DNA from: Amphibalanus amphitrite
Lineage: Eukaryota; Arthropoda; Thecostraca; Balanomorpha; Balanidae
DNA: 64,000 bases
Assembly: GCF_019059575.1 (NCBI RefSeq)
Contig: NW_024881535.1
Location: forward strand, 1,054,001 to 1,118,000
Reading direction: 5' to 3'
A model generated the notes under the pieces. It saw only the letters and a program-made list of their open reading frames with translations. It did not search any database and was not told the DNA's origin. The position numbers and the translations under genes are program-made. Shown here in pieces: positions 40,501-48,208 of this stretch (position 1 is its first letter; each line of letters begins with the position of its first letter).

Positions 40501-40755
40501 CACTTTAATACTCCAAAGCAATATGAACGTTTCTGTAATTTGTCATTGACCATCTTAGTTTCTAACCTCCTCCCTCCCCCCGCAGGCGGCGGCGGGTCGG
40601 CCTGGGGCGGCGGACGGGGCCGCGGCAGGGGGCGGGGCAGGGGCGGCGGTCCGCCCCGACCCCGCGCCCCCCGAGGGGGCGGTGCAGCCGCCCGGCGCTG
40701 CCGAAACTGCCAGCAGCTGGGACATGATCGGAGGACGTGTCCCATGGACGGCTGA
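19531..40755 (+). CDS. TOP3A: DNA topoisomerase III-alpha
   Basis: Coding exons: 19531-19767, 20107-20234, 26729-26810, 27473-27606, 27956-28074, 28500-28670, 28956-29032, 29286-29384, 30448-30628, 31063-31150, 31541-31670, 33555-33646, 35030-35139, 35530-35710, 36330-36417, 36701-36841, 37157-37427, 38031-38474, 39108-39162, 39533-39648, 40586-40755. All phases agree and give 1037 residues; the exon 18 acceptor is the least certain. This type IA enzyme relaxes and decatenates DNA by single-strand passage, with RecQ helicases in the nucleus and also in mitochondria. Seen: a basic, hydrophobic mitochondrial-type N-terminus before an internal ATG (19687); the Toprim acidic motif WTDCDREGEN (near residue 170); active-site Tyr near 381 in LISYPRTETN; a cysteine-rich zinc region; two GRF zinc fingers (exons 18 and 19-20); and a C-terminal CCHC knuckle, CRNCQQLGHDRRTC. 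An in-frame TGA lies just before the ATG at 19531. Confidence 0.96.
20469..20724 (-). repeat. 3' LTR of the Gypsy element
   Basis: 256 bp, plus-strand TGTCGCGGGAGC to CGCCCGTAACA, apparently identical to 26204-26459. GC-rich in one half. Confidence 0.95.
20725..20739 (-). other. Polypurine tract of the Gypsy element
   Basis: On the minus strand GTGAGGGGGGAGGGG lies directly against the start of the 3' LTR (TGTTACGGGC), the expected place for priming of plus-strand synthesis. Confidence 0.8.
20835..24893 (-). CDS. pol: Pol polyprotein of the Gypsy element (protease, RT, RNase H, integrase)
   Basis: One open frame of over 1340 residues, bounded upstream by a stop in its own frame at about 24894-24896. 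Domains in order: aspartic protease (VDSGADFSMV); reverse transcriptase (FRFCVDLRAVNA, catalytic LVYLDDVILF); RNase H (FVLYTDACNSAVG, YDKELWAIVHGIRHFRQY, VVTDHKPL); integrase with HHCC finger (CASCTPCQRR) and the D,D-35-E core (MDYFSKF, TDQGAQF, PESDGMVER); and a GPVTI-type C-terminal module. There is no chromodomain. The overlap region contains no ATG, so translation by -1 frameshifting from gag near GGAAAAC is likely. Confidence 0.93.
24875..25960 (-). CDS. gag: Gag of the Gypsy element
   Basis: The first ATG is at 25960 (MDFNDTILVSRTP), giving 361 residues. The front two thirds is a helical capsid-like domain with RFESLTVGLGD and a SPGESAESFADRIKRL motif of the retrotransposon Gag type. 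The C-terminal part has three CX2CX4HX4C zinc knuckles (CYGCGAPGHFRRDC, CFSCGQEGHIRSNC, CLFCGEAGHWMAAC), which bind RNA during packaging. The frame ends in TAG; pol lies in the -1 frame and overlaps the last codons. Confidence 0.93.
   Translation of the reverse strand: MDFNDTILVSRTPRFAGIETDDWERWISRFESLTVGLGDVERVKRLLPLLDGVALDYAHSLYQGDSSYSEIKSGLGVRFGRLIEPLQAQAELGRASQSPGESAESFADRIKRLGRAAFPHSTGPSGEGKGPEETYAERAFVMKTLTSRFICGLRDEWLQTKLCHRNPESLSAAVAVIRELHKRQEVVQAVRAANPSTHTGTGPLPLGAVASAVHAEVGGGSQQDARIAQLQQEIGQLRSSLEAFAVAKTDHLPEAVKCYGCGAPGHFRRDCPVVRRGQPRTGPRATRVKCFSCGQEGHIRSNCQSAVQAATPLQPFCLFCGEAGHWMAACHSRLQQGPPAMGGRRGLMSREALPSDKPAEN
26184..26203 (-). other. Primer-binding site of the Gypsy element
   Basis: Just inside the 5' LTR the minus strand reads TGGCGCGGTCGGTAGG after two T residues. 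It begins with the TGG that pairs with a tRNA CCA end. The primer tRNA was not identified. Confidence 0.65.
26204..26459 (-). repeat. 5' LTR of the Gypsy element
   Basis: 256-bp partner of 20469-20724. It should contain the element promoter, reading leftward, antisense to TOP3A. Confidence 0.95.
26860..27465. repeat. Degenerate CCGTGACT repeat filling TOP3A intron 3
   Basis: About 600 bp made almost wholly of diverged short units around CCGTGACTTTCC / CCGTGATCGTGACT. No gene seen. Confidence 0.7.
29397..29773. mobile_element. hAT-like element beside the TOP3A exon 8 donor
   Basis: Inverted ends TAGTGGTGTCAAT and ATTGACATCACTA, with a perfect 8-bp duplication GTACCGTG at 29389-29396 and 29774-29781. 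The interior (377 bp) repeats TTGGACAA and TCGGAATTCGG words and has no coding capacity. The insertion is 12 bp after the end of exon 8; bases 5-12 of the intron are the duplicated target. Confidence 0.9.
29945..30254 (-). mobile_element. tRNA-derived SINE in TOP3A intron 8
   Basis: On the minus strand the head has an A box (TAGCTCAGTTGG, 30242-30231) and a B box (GGGTTCGATG, near 30170-30161) like RNA polymerase III promoters. The anticodon region is disrupted by extra sequence and the arms do not fold as a functional tRNA, so it is read as a SINE head with an unrelated body. The left limit is approximate. Confidence 0.6.
32099..33170 (-). CDS. Steroid 5-alpha-reductase (SRD5A1-type), nested antisense, with a 1-base frameshift
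   Basis: Exon 1 is 33170-33006 (ATG in a good context, CCCCACCATG) and exon 2 is 32702-32099. The membrane enzyme family reduces the 4,5 double bond of 3-oxo-4-ene steroids or related lipids with NADPH. Family motifs are clear: HWFYRNRFRWP early on, SLIYPWRI, GAAINIDSDQRLLSLRRPG, the PRGGLFEFVSAANYFGE block that contributes to the NADPH site, and the terminal YPKNRRRVIPFIF. Predicted size without the defect is 255 residues, about normal. Exon 2 holds one base too many at CCC (32694-32696): with two C the frame gives the family's ELPSFLIPAW, with three it shifts. This may be an assembly slip or a real lesion. The gene lies wholly in TOP3A intron 11, on the opposite strand. Confidence 0.88.
33591..34380 (+). 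repeat. Ten-copy 79-bp array derived from the 3' edge of TOP3A exon 12
   Basis: Copies of TACCTGGAGG... start at 33591, 33670, 33749, 33828, 33907, 33986, 34065, 34144, 34223 and 34302. Each unit has 56 bases of exon (YLEVYPYDKWSDKELPVYR), the donor CTACAG|GTCAGT and 23 bases of intron. Copy 1 is continuous with the real exon. Reading past donor 1 meets TAG at the unit end. Exonic differences between copies fall at only two sites, both synonymous (TCG/TCC and AAA/AAG); the last copy has GTCAGC. Confidence 0.95.
35957..36262. mobile_element. hAT-like element in TOP3A intron 14
   Basis: Ends CAGTGTTGG and CCAGCATTG are imperfect inverted repeats. The 8-bp flanks GTCATGTC (35949-35956) and GTCCTGTC (36263-36270) differ at one base. 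The 306-bp interior has GGTCC and GGAACC words and no gene. Confidence 0.7.
37583..37655 (+). tRNA. tRNA-Val (anticodon CAC)
   Basis: A 73-base cloverleaf: acceptor GTTTCCG pairs with CGGGAAC (one G-U), D arm TAGTGTAGTGGTTATCAC, anticodon loop CTTCACACG with CAC, T arm CCCCGGTTCGATCCCGGG, discriminator A. It is followed at once by CGTTTT, a polymerase III terminator. No intron. It lies in TOP3A intron 17 on the same strand. Confidence 0.95.
38419..38786 (+). repeat. Tandem copies of the 3' edge of TOP3A exon 18 with donors
   Basis: The exon end GAGGGCGCTCCTCCGAGACC...GAACG|GTGGGTAC recurs downstream: full copies at 38511-38568 and 38636-38693, and shorter ones ending at 38737 and 38780. Every copy keeps the GAACG|GTGGGT donor, so five near-identical donors follow one acceptor. 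Confidence 0.85.
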
Positions 40756-40885
40756 CCTGACCCAGGTCACCGCTGACCTCTGACCCAGGTCATCTCAGGA
40801 CGGCTGACCTCTGACCCAGGTCATCCCAGGACGGCTGACCTCTGACCCAGGTCATCTCAGGACGGCCGACCTGACCCAGGTCACT
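40745..40885 (+). repeat. 31-33 bp repeat that starts at the TOP3A stop codon
   Basis: GGACGGCTGACC, which holds the last two codons and the TGA stop, recurs about four times with TCTGACCCAGGTCATCYCA between. The repeats lie in the 3'UTR. Confidence 0.8.
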
Positions 40886-42803
40886 GCAGTCGTCTGACGA
40901 ATCTAGTCCAAAGGATGTGTCTGTGCGGTCAAGCGCCGCCAGTCTTAGTGCCAGAGGTGGATTTTATGCGCGGGCTATCCGTCCCGTCCACGTACCGACC
41001 TGCCATGAATTTCTCTCACCAATCCAACAAGTTTCTGGCTGTGTTTGAATGACGCGGCCCGCCGGGCGTGTGTCACAGGATGTCAGTGTTTTACCACAGT
41101 GGGTCTGTGTGTTTGTGCCTTCATCAGTCATTAATGGGCTGTCGGCATGGTAGCCGCTGCTTCGGAACGAGTACCGAGCACTGAAGATGGTAGTGACTGA
41201 GGTTTAATTGTGAATGGCCGACGGTGCATCGGTACACATCGTTTTTTTTTTCGTGATTCATCCGTGTCTTAATGCGATTTCGCCAATCTTAACGTTGTCT
41301 TCATTGTCACGAATTTATATTTTAATAATTACAATGTCTCAAAGGTATCGTTTGTTATTAAATGACTGCGAGATTGGCAAAGCAAGATCTTGATGCCCCA
41401 GCCCCTTACAAAACGCAGTACCCGACCCCATCCATATGCCACGCCATAATATGATGGACATTGGAAAGGGACACGAACGCCTCGACATTCAGGCGACTGT
41501 GCCCCATTTCGGACACATTCGGGCTTCTGATAATCTGATCATCCTCTCCACACGCCTCTCCATACTCCTCTGTGTATATTCCACGAGCGAGCTGAGGTCG
41601 GCGCCACCGGAGAGGGCTCGAAACAGCCCGGTACAAAACTGACACCTTCACACCACAGTTACCAGATGCCTTGACACGCCAGTGACACGCGTTGACACCC
41701 CACTGACACACTGTGCACACATGCACGCGGTGCACGCTCGTGTGCACACACGGGACATTTATCACAAGTTCGGGGGTTGACCGATTCCGTGCGACACGAT
41801 TTGGCTTTGAGTGAGTTACAATCGAACCCGATTGGTAGCAGGAGCGGCACAAGATTCACGGGTTAAATGCGCCAACTCGGGTTCCGAAACCCGTCATTGT
41901 GCCAGTGTTTTGGTGTCGCTCTTGTACACAACAGAATGCCGAAAACATTGCTCCGCTTACAAAAAGAACAGTCAGCGAGCCCACAAAATCACCAGCAAGT
42001 CTGATGAGGTATGACCCGGGGAGTATTCGCGCGGTGGCCGGCGTCGGCTCTATTCCGTCGTTCGGCGGTGGTTATGAGGTATTCGCACGTGGTCTCCACT
42101 CAGCAGAGCCAGCCGTACGACACAGGAACATAGAGAATGGCAGTAGCTGCGGCTCCCCAAACAGCGCCGGGAGGCGTATCTTACTGAGCGGCTAGTGTCA
42201 ATCGACAGCGAATCCAGCATCGTTAAAAGACGCATGCACATTGCTGGAGACGCGTTCGCACGTTCGAGGCGACATTCGCAGTTCGTCTCGTAACACACAA
42301 ATCGTACAAAAATCCGAGCACCACATAAGCCTCTAGGTCCGATTGTCAAATCCAAGTGACTGGATCAGATAACCACACACAAATTCAAGAAAGGTCGACA
42401 TCACGTACTGGGGAGGGCCTTCAACGTTAATAACTGAGCTAGAAACAAACAACATTGTGGGGAAGTCCTCACAAAGAGCGGCCACGAGTATGAGATCAGG
42501 AGGCAGCCCCGGCCGCCCCGCCATGTCATGAACGATTTGAGCCTGCCAGCGACGAGCATTGACAATACTACACAACGCTGCGCTAAACCTGTGAAACCAG
42601 CTTTGAGGAAGTAACTAGTCGAGCGAAGGCTTGGCTTACACATCATGCACTTGCACTCACAACCTTTGGGTAAAAGTCGGGTCGTTCGCAAGTCGTTATA
42701 CCACGATGGATACTTCTACGCAAATACTTCTACATCACGAACGAAAAACCGATAGCACTGACCGCAGGTCTGTCTCTCATTGCCCTTTTCACGTCCTCCA
42801 TTC
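40886..42803. other. Convergent intergenic region TOP3A / SIRT7
   Basis: This should hold the 3'UTRs of both genes. Short overlapping frames have no recognisable features and no transposon ends were identified. Confidence 0.4.
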
Positions 42804-45800
42804 CTATTTCAGTCTCCTCTGTTTCCTCCTTGCCTTACATCCTCTTCCATACCACCCAGCTCCGTTACCACTGCCGGTGCCGGCATCTTGAGCCAGCACG
42901 GGCTTCAGCATTCTCCTCGACACCCGAAACACTGCCTGGAATCGGACGTAGTCAGCGCCGTCTGACTCGCTGTCCGACTCGGCCGATGACTCGCTACTGG
43001 CGGCCAGCTCTGGCGGAGGGGAGTTGTCTGACTCGGAGTCGTTCGAGTCGGAGGAGGAGGAGGAGGAGGAGAGGTCACGGTAGCTGACGGCGCGACGGGA
43101 GCACGCGCGGCCCGGCCGGCGCCGCGCGGCCGGAGGGGAGTCGGCTCCGTCATCGTCATCGTTAACGCCGTCATCGCCACCATTGACGTCAGCTTCGTCG
43201 ACTTCAGCGTCGCCGTGGCCGCCTCTGCTGTCTTCTTCACGCTCCGCGTCCCGAATCGAGTCAGGAGAGTCACGAGTCGACGTGGCGGCGTCCTGACTCG
43301 TGTCGGCTCCGATGTGACTCAATATGACGTCAGTCTGACTCAGGTCCACGTCTGCTTTCGTTAGGATGGTGCTGTCTTCACTCGAGTCACCGTTTTCCCG
43401 CACAGAGTCGAGGGTGTTTTGGCAGGAGTTGAATGCGTCTTTTAGGTTCGAGTCATCTCGAGTTGAGTTATCCCGGGTAGAGTCATCTCGAGTAGAGTCG
43501 TCTCGGATCGACTCAGCTCCGTCTCGACTCGAATCAGCTCCATCGAGCCATCTTTGCGAGTCATTCGCCTTCTCTGAGTCCTCCCGCTGCTGTGAGTCCT
43601 GACTCGAGTCACCACCATCCATCCACACATCGTGCACTAGTCGTGACTCCGTTTGACTCTCCGTCTCACCACGGCTCGGGGAGAATCCGTCCCGCGACTC
43701 AGGCCACTCGTGACTCAGACCGACTCCTTCATCCGCCGAGTCAACGCGAGTCAGCGCTTCGCTGCCGAGGGACTCGGCATGACTCGCAGTCTCCTGAAGC
43801 GACTCAAAGTCGGTGAACTCAGTCTGTACTCCGCAGTCTTCTTCGCGAGGCTCGGACTGAGTAGCTGCCGCGTCATCCTGAGAGTCGTCGACTCGATTCG
43901 AGTCATTTACTTCGCGTGACTCACTCTGACGGCTGCTTTCATCACGAGACTCAAGCTGACTCGCTCCGTCCTGAGCTGCCTGTGAGTCATCCTGACTCTC
44001 CATGTTTCCTGCTGGTGACTCTGCCCGACTCGTATCCTCCCCAGCGCGACTCGTATCCTCAGCTATTGACTCGATCTGACTCACATCACCCGTCTCCGAC
44101 TCCGGCGGGTCGATCTGACTCGCGGCGTCAACGTACGTTACCGGACTCTGACTCCGACTCAGGTGGCAGGAGACGGGGACGCTGTCGTAAGTCGACTCAC
44201 GACTCTCACCTTCATCTTTGACCGGTATGCTGTCATTCATGCCACCGTCACCGCCTTCGTCCTCTTCCGTCACGTCGTTGGTATGTTCATCGCCTGGAAG
44301 AAATAAGAACATACGTTAAGAAATTACACATCGAAGCTAATTGTGAAATCTACCAGAACCGCAGCATGGCGAATTTCCATCGCAAATGTAGGTATAACTT
44401 CCAAGGCCGCCACGCTTACCATTCGCCTTTTTCGCGTTGCAACACCGTCAAGACAACTGAGCAAGTCTAACTTTATTGCACCGTAACTGAACAATGCTCT
44501 AGCATCCAACTCTGTCAAAACATCCCTCCTCTCCCGTCCACCCACCGATTTCTGAGCGCGAGTAGTCGTGGTCGAGCAGCCGGGGCGGCGCGGACGGTAC
44601 GTCGATGAAGATGACATCACTGCTGCTCAGTCGGTCCAGACAGTCGTCACTGAGACAGAAGGGGCTGCGGTCGCCGTCCATCAGCCGGATGTGGGAGAGG
44701 TCTGAACAGCGGCCGTCAGGACTGTGGCCCGGCTCGGAGCCAGAGCTGCAACTGAGGAGAGGGGAGGGGAGGGGGTTAGACAGGGAGAGCAGCGGCCGTC
44801 AGGGCTGTGGCCGGGCTCAGAGCTAGAGCTGCAGCTGTGAGAGAATTCGAGGCTGAGTAGGCGGAAACATGACTCCACCAGGGTTTGGACCACCAATGGT
44901 GTGCAGAAATTGATGTGGCTCATCGAGTTGCGAAGTTGTAAAAAAGCGTGTGTTCATATCAAGCGATGACATTATTGCAAACACCAGCAAAATTTCATTG
45001 TGCATCCAATCACCGCACTTTGGTTAATTAGATTCATAATATTCCGAGAATCATCAATGGCAAAGAGAAGTACCTATTTTCTGAAAACACAGTGTCAATT
45101 TGTAACCATCGCTCGGTAAACGCGAAGCCCGCACCGCACGACCCACCTGTCAGCTGCCGACGAGCAGAGCACCTCCCCCAGCTCCTCCACCACAGTGAAC
45201 TCCTCCTCCCTCCACTCTATCGGGTCCGTCTGAACCAGAGCGTCACGCAGCTCCGTCACGGCGCACGTCACGTCCGACACGTCGTCACAGGAGCTGTCCG
45301 TCACGGCGGCCGTTACGGTTGTTAGGGATGAGGTGAGGGCGGAGATGTGCACTGATGTTACACTGGGTGTATCGTCTGTGGTGTTATCCGTTACGTTCTC
45401 CGGGAGAGCCGTCACGCTGGATGTGACGCTGGCCGTCACGCTCGTGACGCCCGCCGTCACGGCCGGTGTCCACCGTCTCTGAGCAGCGCTCTCGGGTGAG
45501 GCCCCTCCTCCGTTGGCAGGCGCGGCCGTCCGGCCTCCCAGCAGTGTCTGTAGCAGCAGGGAGCCGCCCTCGGGGAGACACAGAGGGGGACTCTGGGGCG
45601 ATATGGCACACTCGGCCGGCCGGCCGGGCGCCGCGCTCCGCCGCTCTGCCTGACTGCTCTCCTGCTCTGTCCTCACCGAGTCTGACCGGTGGAGTGTCCG
45701 AGCTGTCTCACTGTTTGGATGTTCTGATGACTGTTGTGTTACCACCTCTAGCCGTCCCTCGGGCGGCTCATCCGGCCTTCCAGGACCCGACTCCGTCCCC

Positions 45801-48208
45801 TCTCCTTCCTCCTCCCCTCCTCTCTCCTCCTCTCCACTCTCTCCCTCGGTCTCTGGCCGTGTGAGACGACACCGCGGCGCCGGCTCACTCCTGTGTAGCG
45901 GCGTGGCCAGTCGGAAGAGCGGGTCAGCGGCCCGGGAGTAGTGCGGCACCGGCAGTCCCAGGTGGTCCATCACACGCACCATCACGTCGTCACAACGACC
46001 TGGGGGTGGACGAAGGTGTTAGAGAACACGCTGTAGTGTCGGAGATGAAAAGGTCAGAGGCTCAGCTTAAACAGTTGGGACGCGAGTCTTGAACCGCAGC
46101 AATGATGTGGCAATAATGATGGTGGGTCCTCCATGACTGAGGCTCTGGGTGAAAAAAAGAGGACCACATTTCATGATTTGCCAAAAATATCACGAGCATG
46201 ATTGGCTGCTGAAGACGTCAATCCTATTTAATCGTTAGCAATAATAAGGCGCGTTTAGGGGCGACAAACGACCGAGCACGGCCGTCCGGTAGTGCACCCA
46301 CTCTCGGCCATTCACTGACCGTTGATTTTCAGCGCTGCGCAGTCGTCTTTGGGCGTCCACTGGAGGTTGACGATGAACAGTCGCGGCCGTTTGTGGGGCG
46401 GACGGTGCATGCACCACAGCCCGCTGTACTTCCGTAATACCTGACGAGGGGCAGAAGAGGCGAGGGCCGTCACACAACGGTAATGTTCAAAATTGTTATC
46501 AGTGGACAACGAGAAAGACACGAGGGAGAGGGAGTCAGATCTGGGAATATCAACATCTCACTATTAAGTTCTTTCCCAAATAAGGCACAAGGGTCCGCAC
46601 CTGTTTCTGATACCGCCAGGCGCCAACGCAACACGTTTTCAACTAATATAGCCTGTACGGACTCACGAGGTACACATCAGACTGTTTCATGACCAGCTCC
46701 ATTCTATTGCCAAAACCCACATAATGTTAAGAATTTCATCAGCAAAAGCCCAGTCCCTCGGATCGAATGTCACACATATATTGACATCCGATCTGCTCAG
46801 CTAGCACCGCTCGCCTCCCTCTCACCTTGAGGCTGCTGCCCAGACAGAGTATGACGTCACTCCGCCGCGCCTGTCGGCACGCGCCGCGCCAGTTCAATGG
46901 CCACCGCAGGCTGCCCCGCTCGCCGAAATGCACCACCGTGTCGATCAGGGGCGTGGCGCACTCGTAACACCTGGGGAGGAAGGTACAGGTAGTGATGCCT
47001 TATGACTTGGCCTGGACACGGATGCCTGGGCGTTTAGAATCATGGTGACAACATCAAAATAGGGTAACACTTTGATGTGTTTATATTCAAACTGGCAATC
47101 ACGTCCACGACGGAAGGGATCTTACAAGCAATCACACAATGATACGTGAAATGTGAATGCATGAATGAATGAACGAGCGAATGAATGAATGAATGAATGA
47201 ACGAATGAAGTAATGAATGCATTCATTTCCCCTCTCGTCGCAGCCACGTACCTGCGGCCGGTCTTGTGGTTCTGCCGTGACGTTTTCGACGTGACGTCGA
47301 ACGACCTGACGTACTGTCTCGGACAGCTGACACACACCTCCAGATACATGTTACCGTGCAGCTCCGACATGTGCCGTTTGGGGAGTCCGGAGCGGAGGTG
47401 GAGCCCGTCACAGTTCTGAGACACCACGTGCCGCACCAGTCCCCGCTGCCAGAGACCGTACAGCGCCATGTGGGTGACGGTCGGGTCGGCCGAGGTCAGG
47501 TCGTGCTGCCTGTGAAAGGGGAGAGGGAGGGGTGTTTAGTGAGAAGACTGCTGAAGTTCGTCTGTGAGTATTGAGGGGAGACCGTACCGAACTACCGACA
47601 GAGATGTCCCCGTCCCTGACGAACTGAGCCAATTTCTCATAGTACTTCCCGTGCACGGTGTACTGCAGCAGCTAAGGTCGCATGCCATTAGCCGCATTAG
47701 CCGACGTCAGTATGGCCAAATCTTACCCAACCCTGTCAAATCTTCACCGAATCTTTCTGCATGACTAAATCCCTTCCTCGTCCTACGCTCATCCTACGCT
47801 CCTGGCAGCTGAGCCGAGTCTCTCTCACTTTATTCCGGTCCCCCACTAACCCTTTCCCGCGTCCCTGACAGCCCCGGTCCCTCTCTCACCCTGTCCCGCG
47901 ACCCTCTCTCACCCTATCCCCCGTCCCTGGCTGAGCCGGGTCCATATGCCGTCCGGACCGCGGTAGTCGGGTATACTGGCCGACGTCGACACCCCAGCAC
48001 CGGTGTACACCACCAGGTGACGCGCAGAGCGTATAGCCTCGGCCAGGGCGGCGCTCTTGTCCGCTATCACCGATTCGGGCTCTTCGTATTCCTCCTGGCG
48101 GGCCTTTCGGCTTCTGTACTTCTCCAGTCTGTCAACAGATGGCAGCGAATGCGGATATTCATAATGAGCAGTGAAACCGTACAATGAAGGATCGTAGGGA
48201 TCACACAT
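42804..48208 (-). CDS. SIRT7: Sirtuin 7 (NAD-dependent deacylase) with a giant acidic C-terminal half
   Basis: Minus-strand exons: 48128 (or ATG 48208)-47913, 47509-47252, 46970-46826, 46440-46320, 45999-45147, 44751-44546, 44293-42804. Phases all agree. Family motifs in order: [20 protein letters not shown] (NAD site), [14 protein letters not shown], catalytic His in ELHGNMYLE, two zinc CXXC pairs (CVSC, CYEC), [42 protein letters not shown], and the SIRT7-specific end [15 protein letters not shown], a basic nucleolar-type tail. SIRT7 deacylates histone H3K18 and nucleolar targets. The product exceeds 1090 residues against about 400 in human; the extra is Ser/Asp/Glu-rich disordered sequence. 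An acceptor at 48129 (TTGACAG) suggests another 5' exon, not located; an alternative is the in-frame ATG at 48208. Confidence 0.92.
44787..44834 (-). pseudogene. Duplicated 5' edge of a SIRT7 exon with its own acceptor
   Basis: On the minus strand TCTCACAG|CTGCAGCTCTAGCTC repeats the first 48 or so bases of the real exon (CTCAG|TTGCAGCTCTGGCTC, from 44751), 83 bp upstream of it. Using this acceptor would shift the reading frame and end after about 50 residues. Confidence 0.75.
47152..47226. repeat. (GAAT)n microsatellite in a SIRT7 intron
   Basis: About 15 imperfect GAAT/GAAC units directly beside the donor of the SIRT7 exon ending at 47252. Confidence 0.85.

Noticed and set aside
43366-44221. 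Ser/Arg-rich plus-strand frames over the SIRT7 acidic exon
   Set aside because: Complements of the GACTC/GAGTC-rich coding strand; the minus frame is the one tied to the sirtuin core and its conserved tail.
47564-47656. Minus-strand [16 protein letters not shown] as an extra SIRT7 exon
   Set aside because: The neighbouring exons already join in phase with the correct family spacing between GR and DL; adding it would break the alignment. It might be an alternative exon, but nothing shows this.
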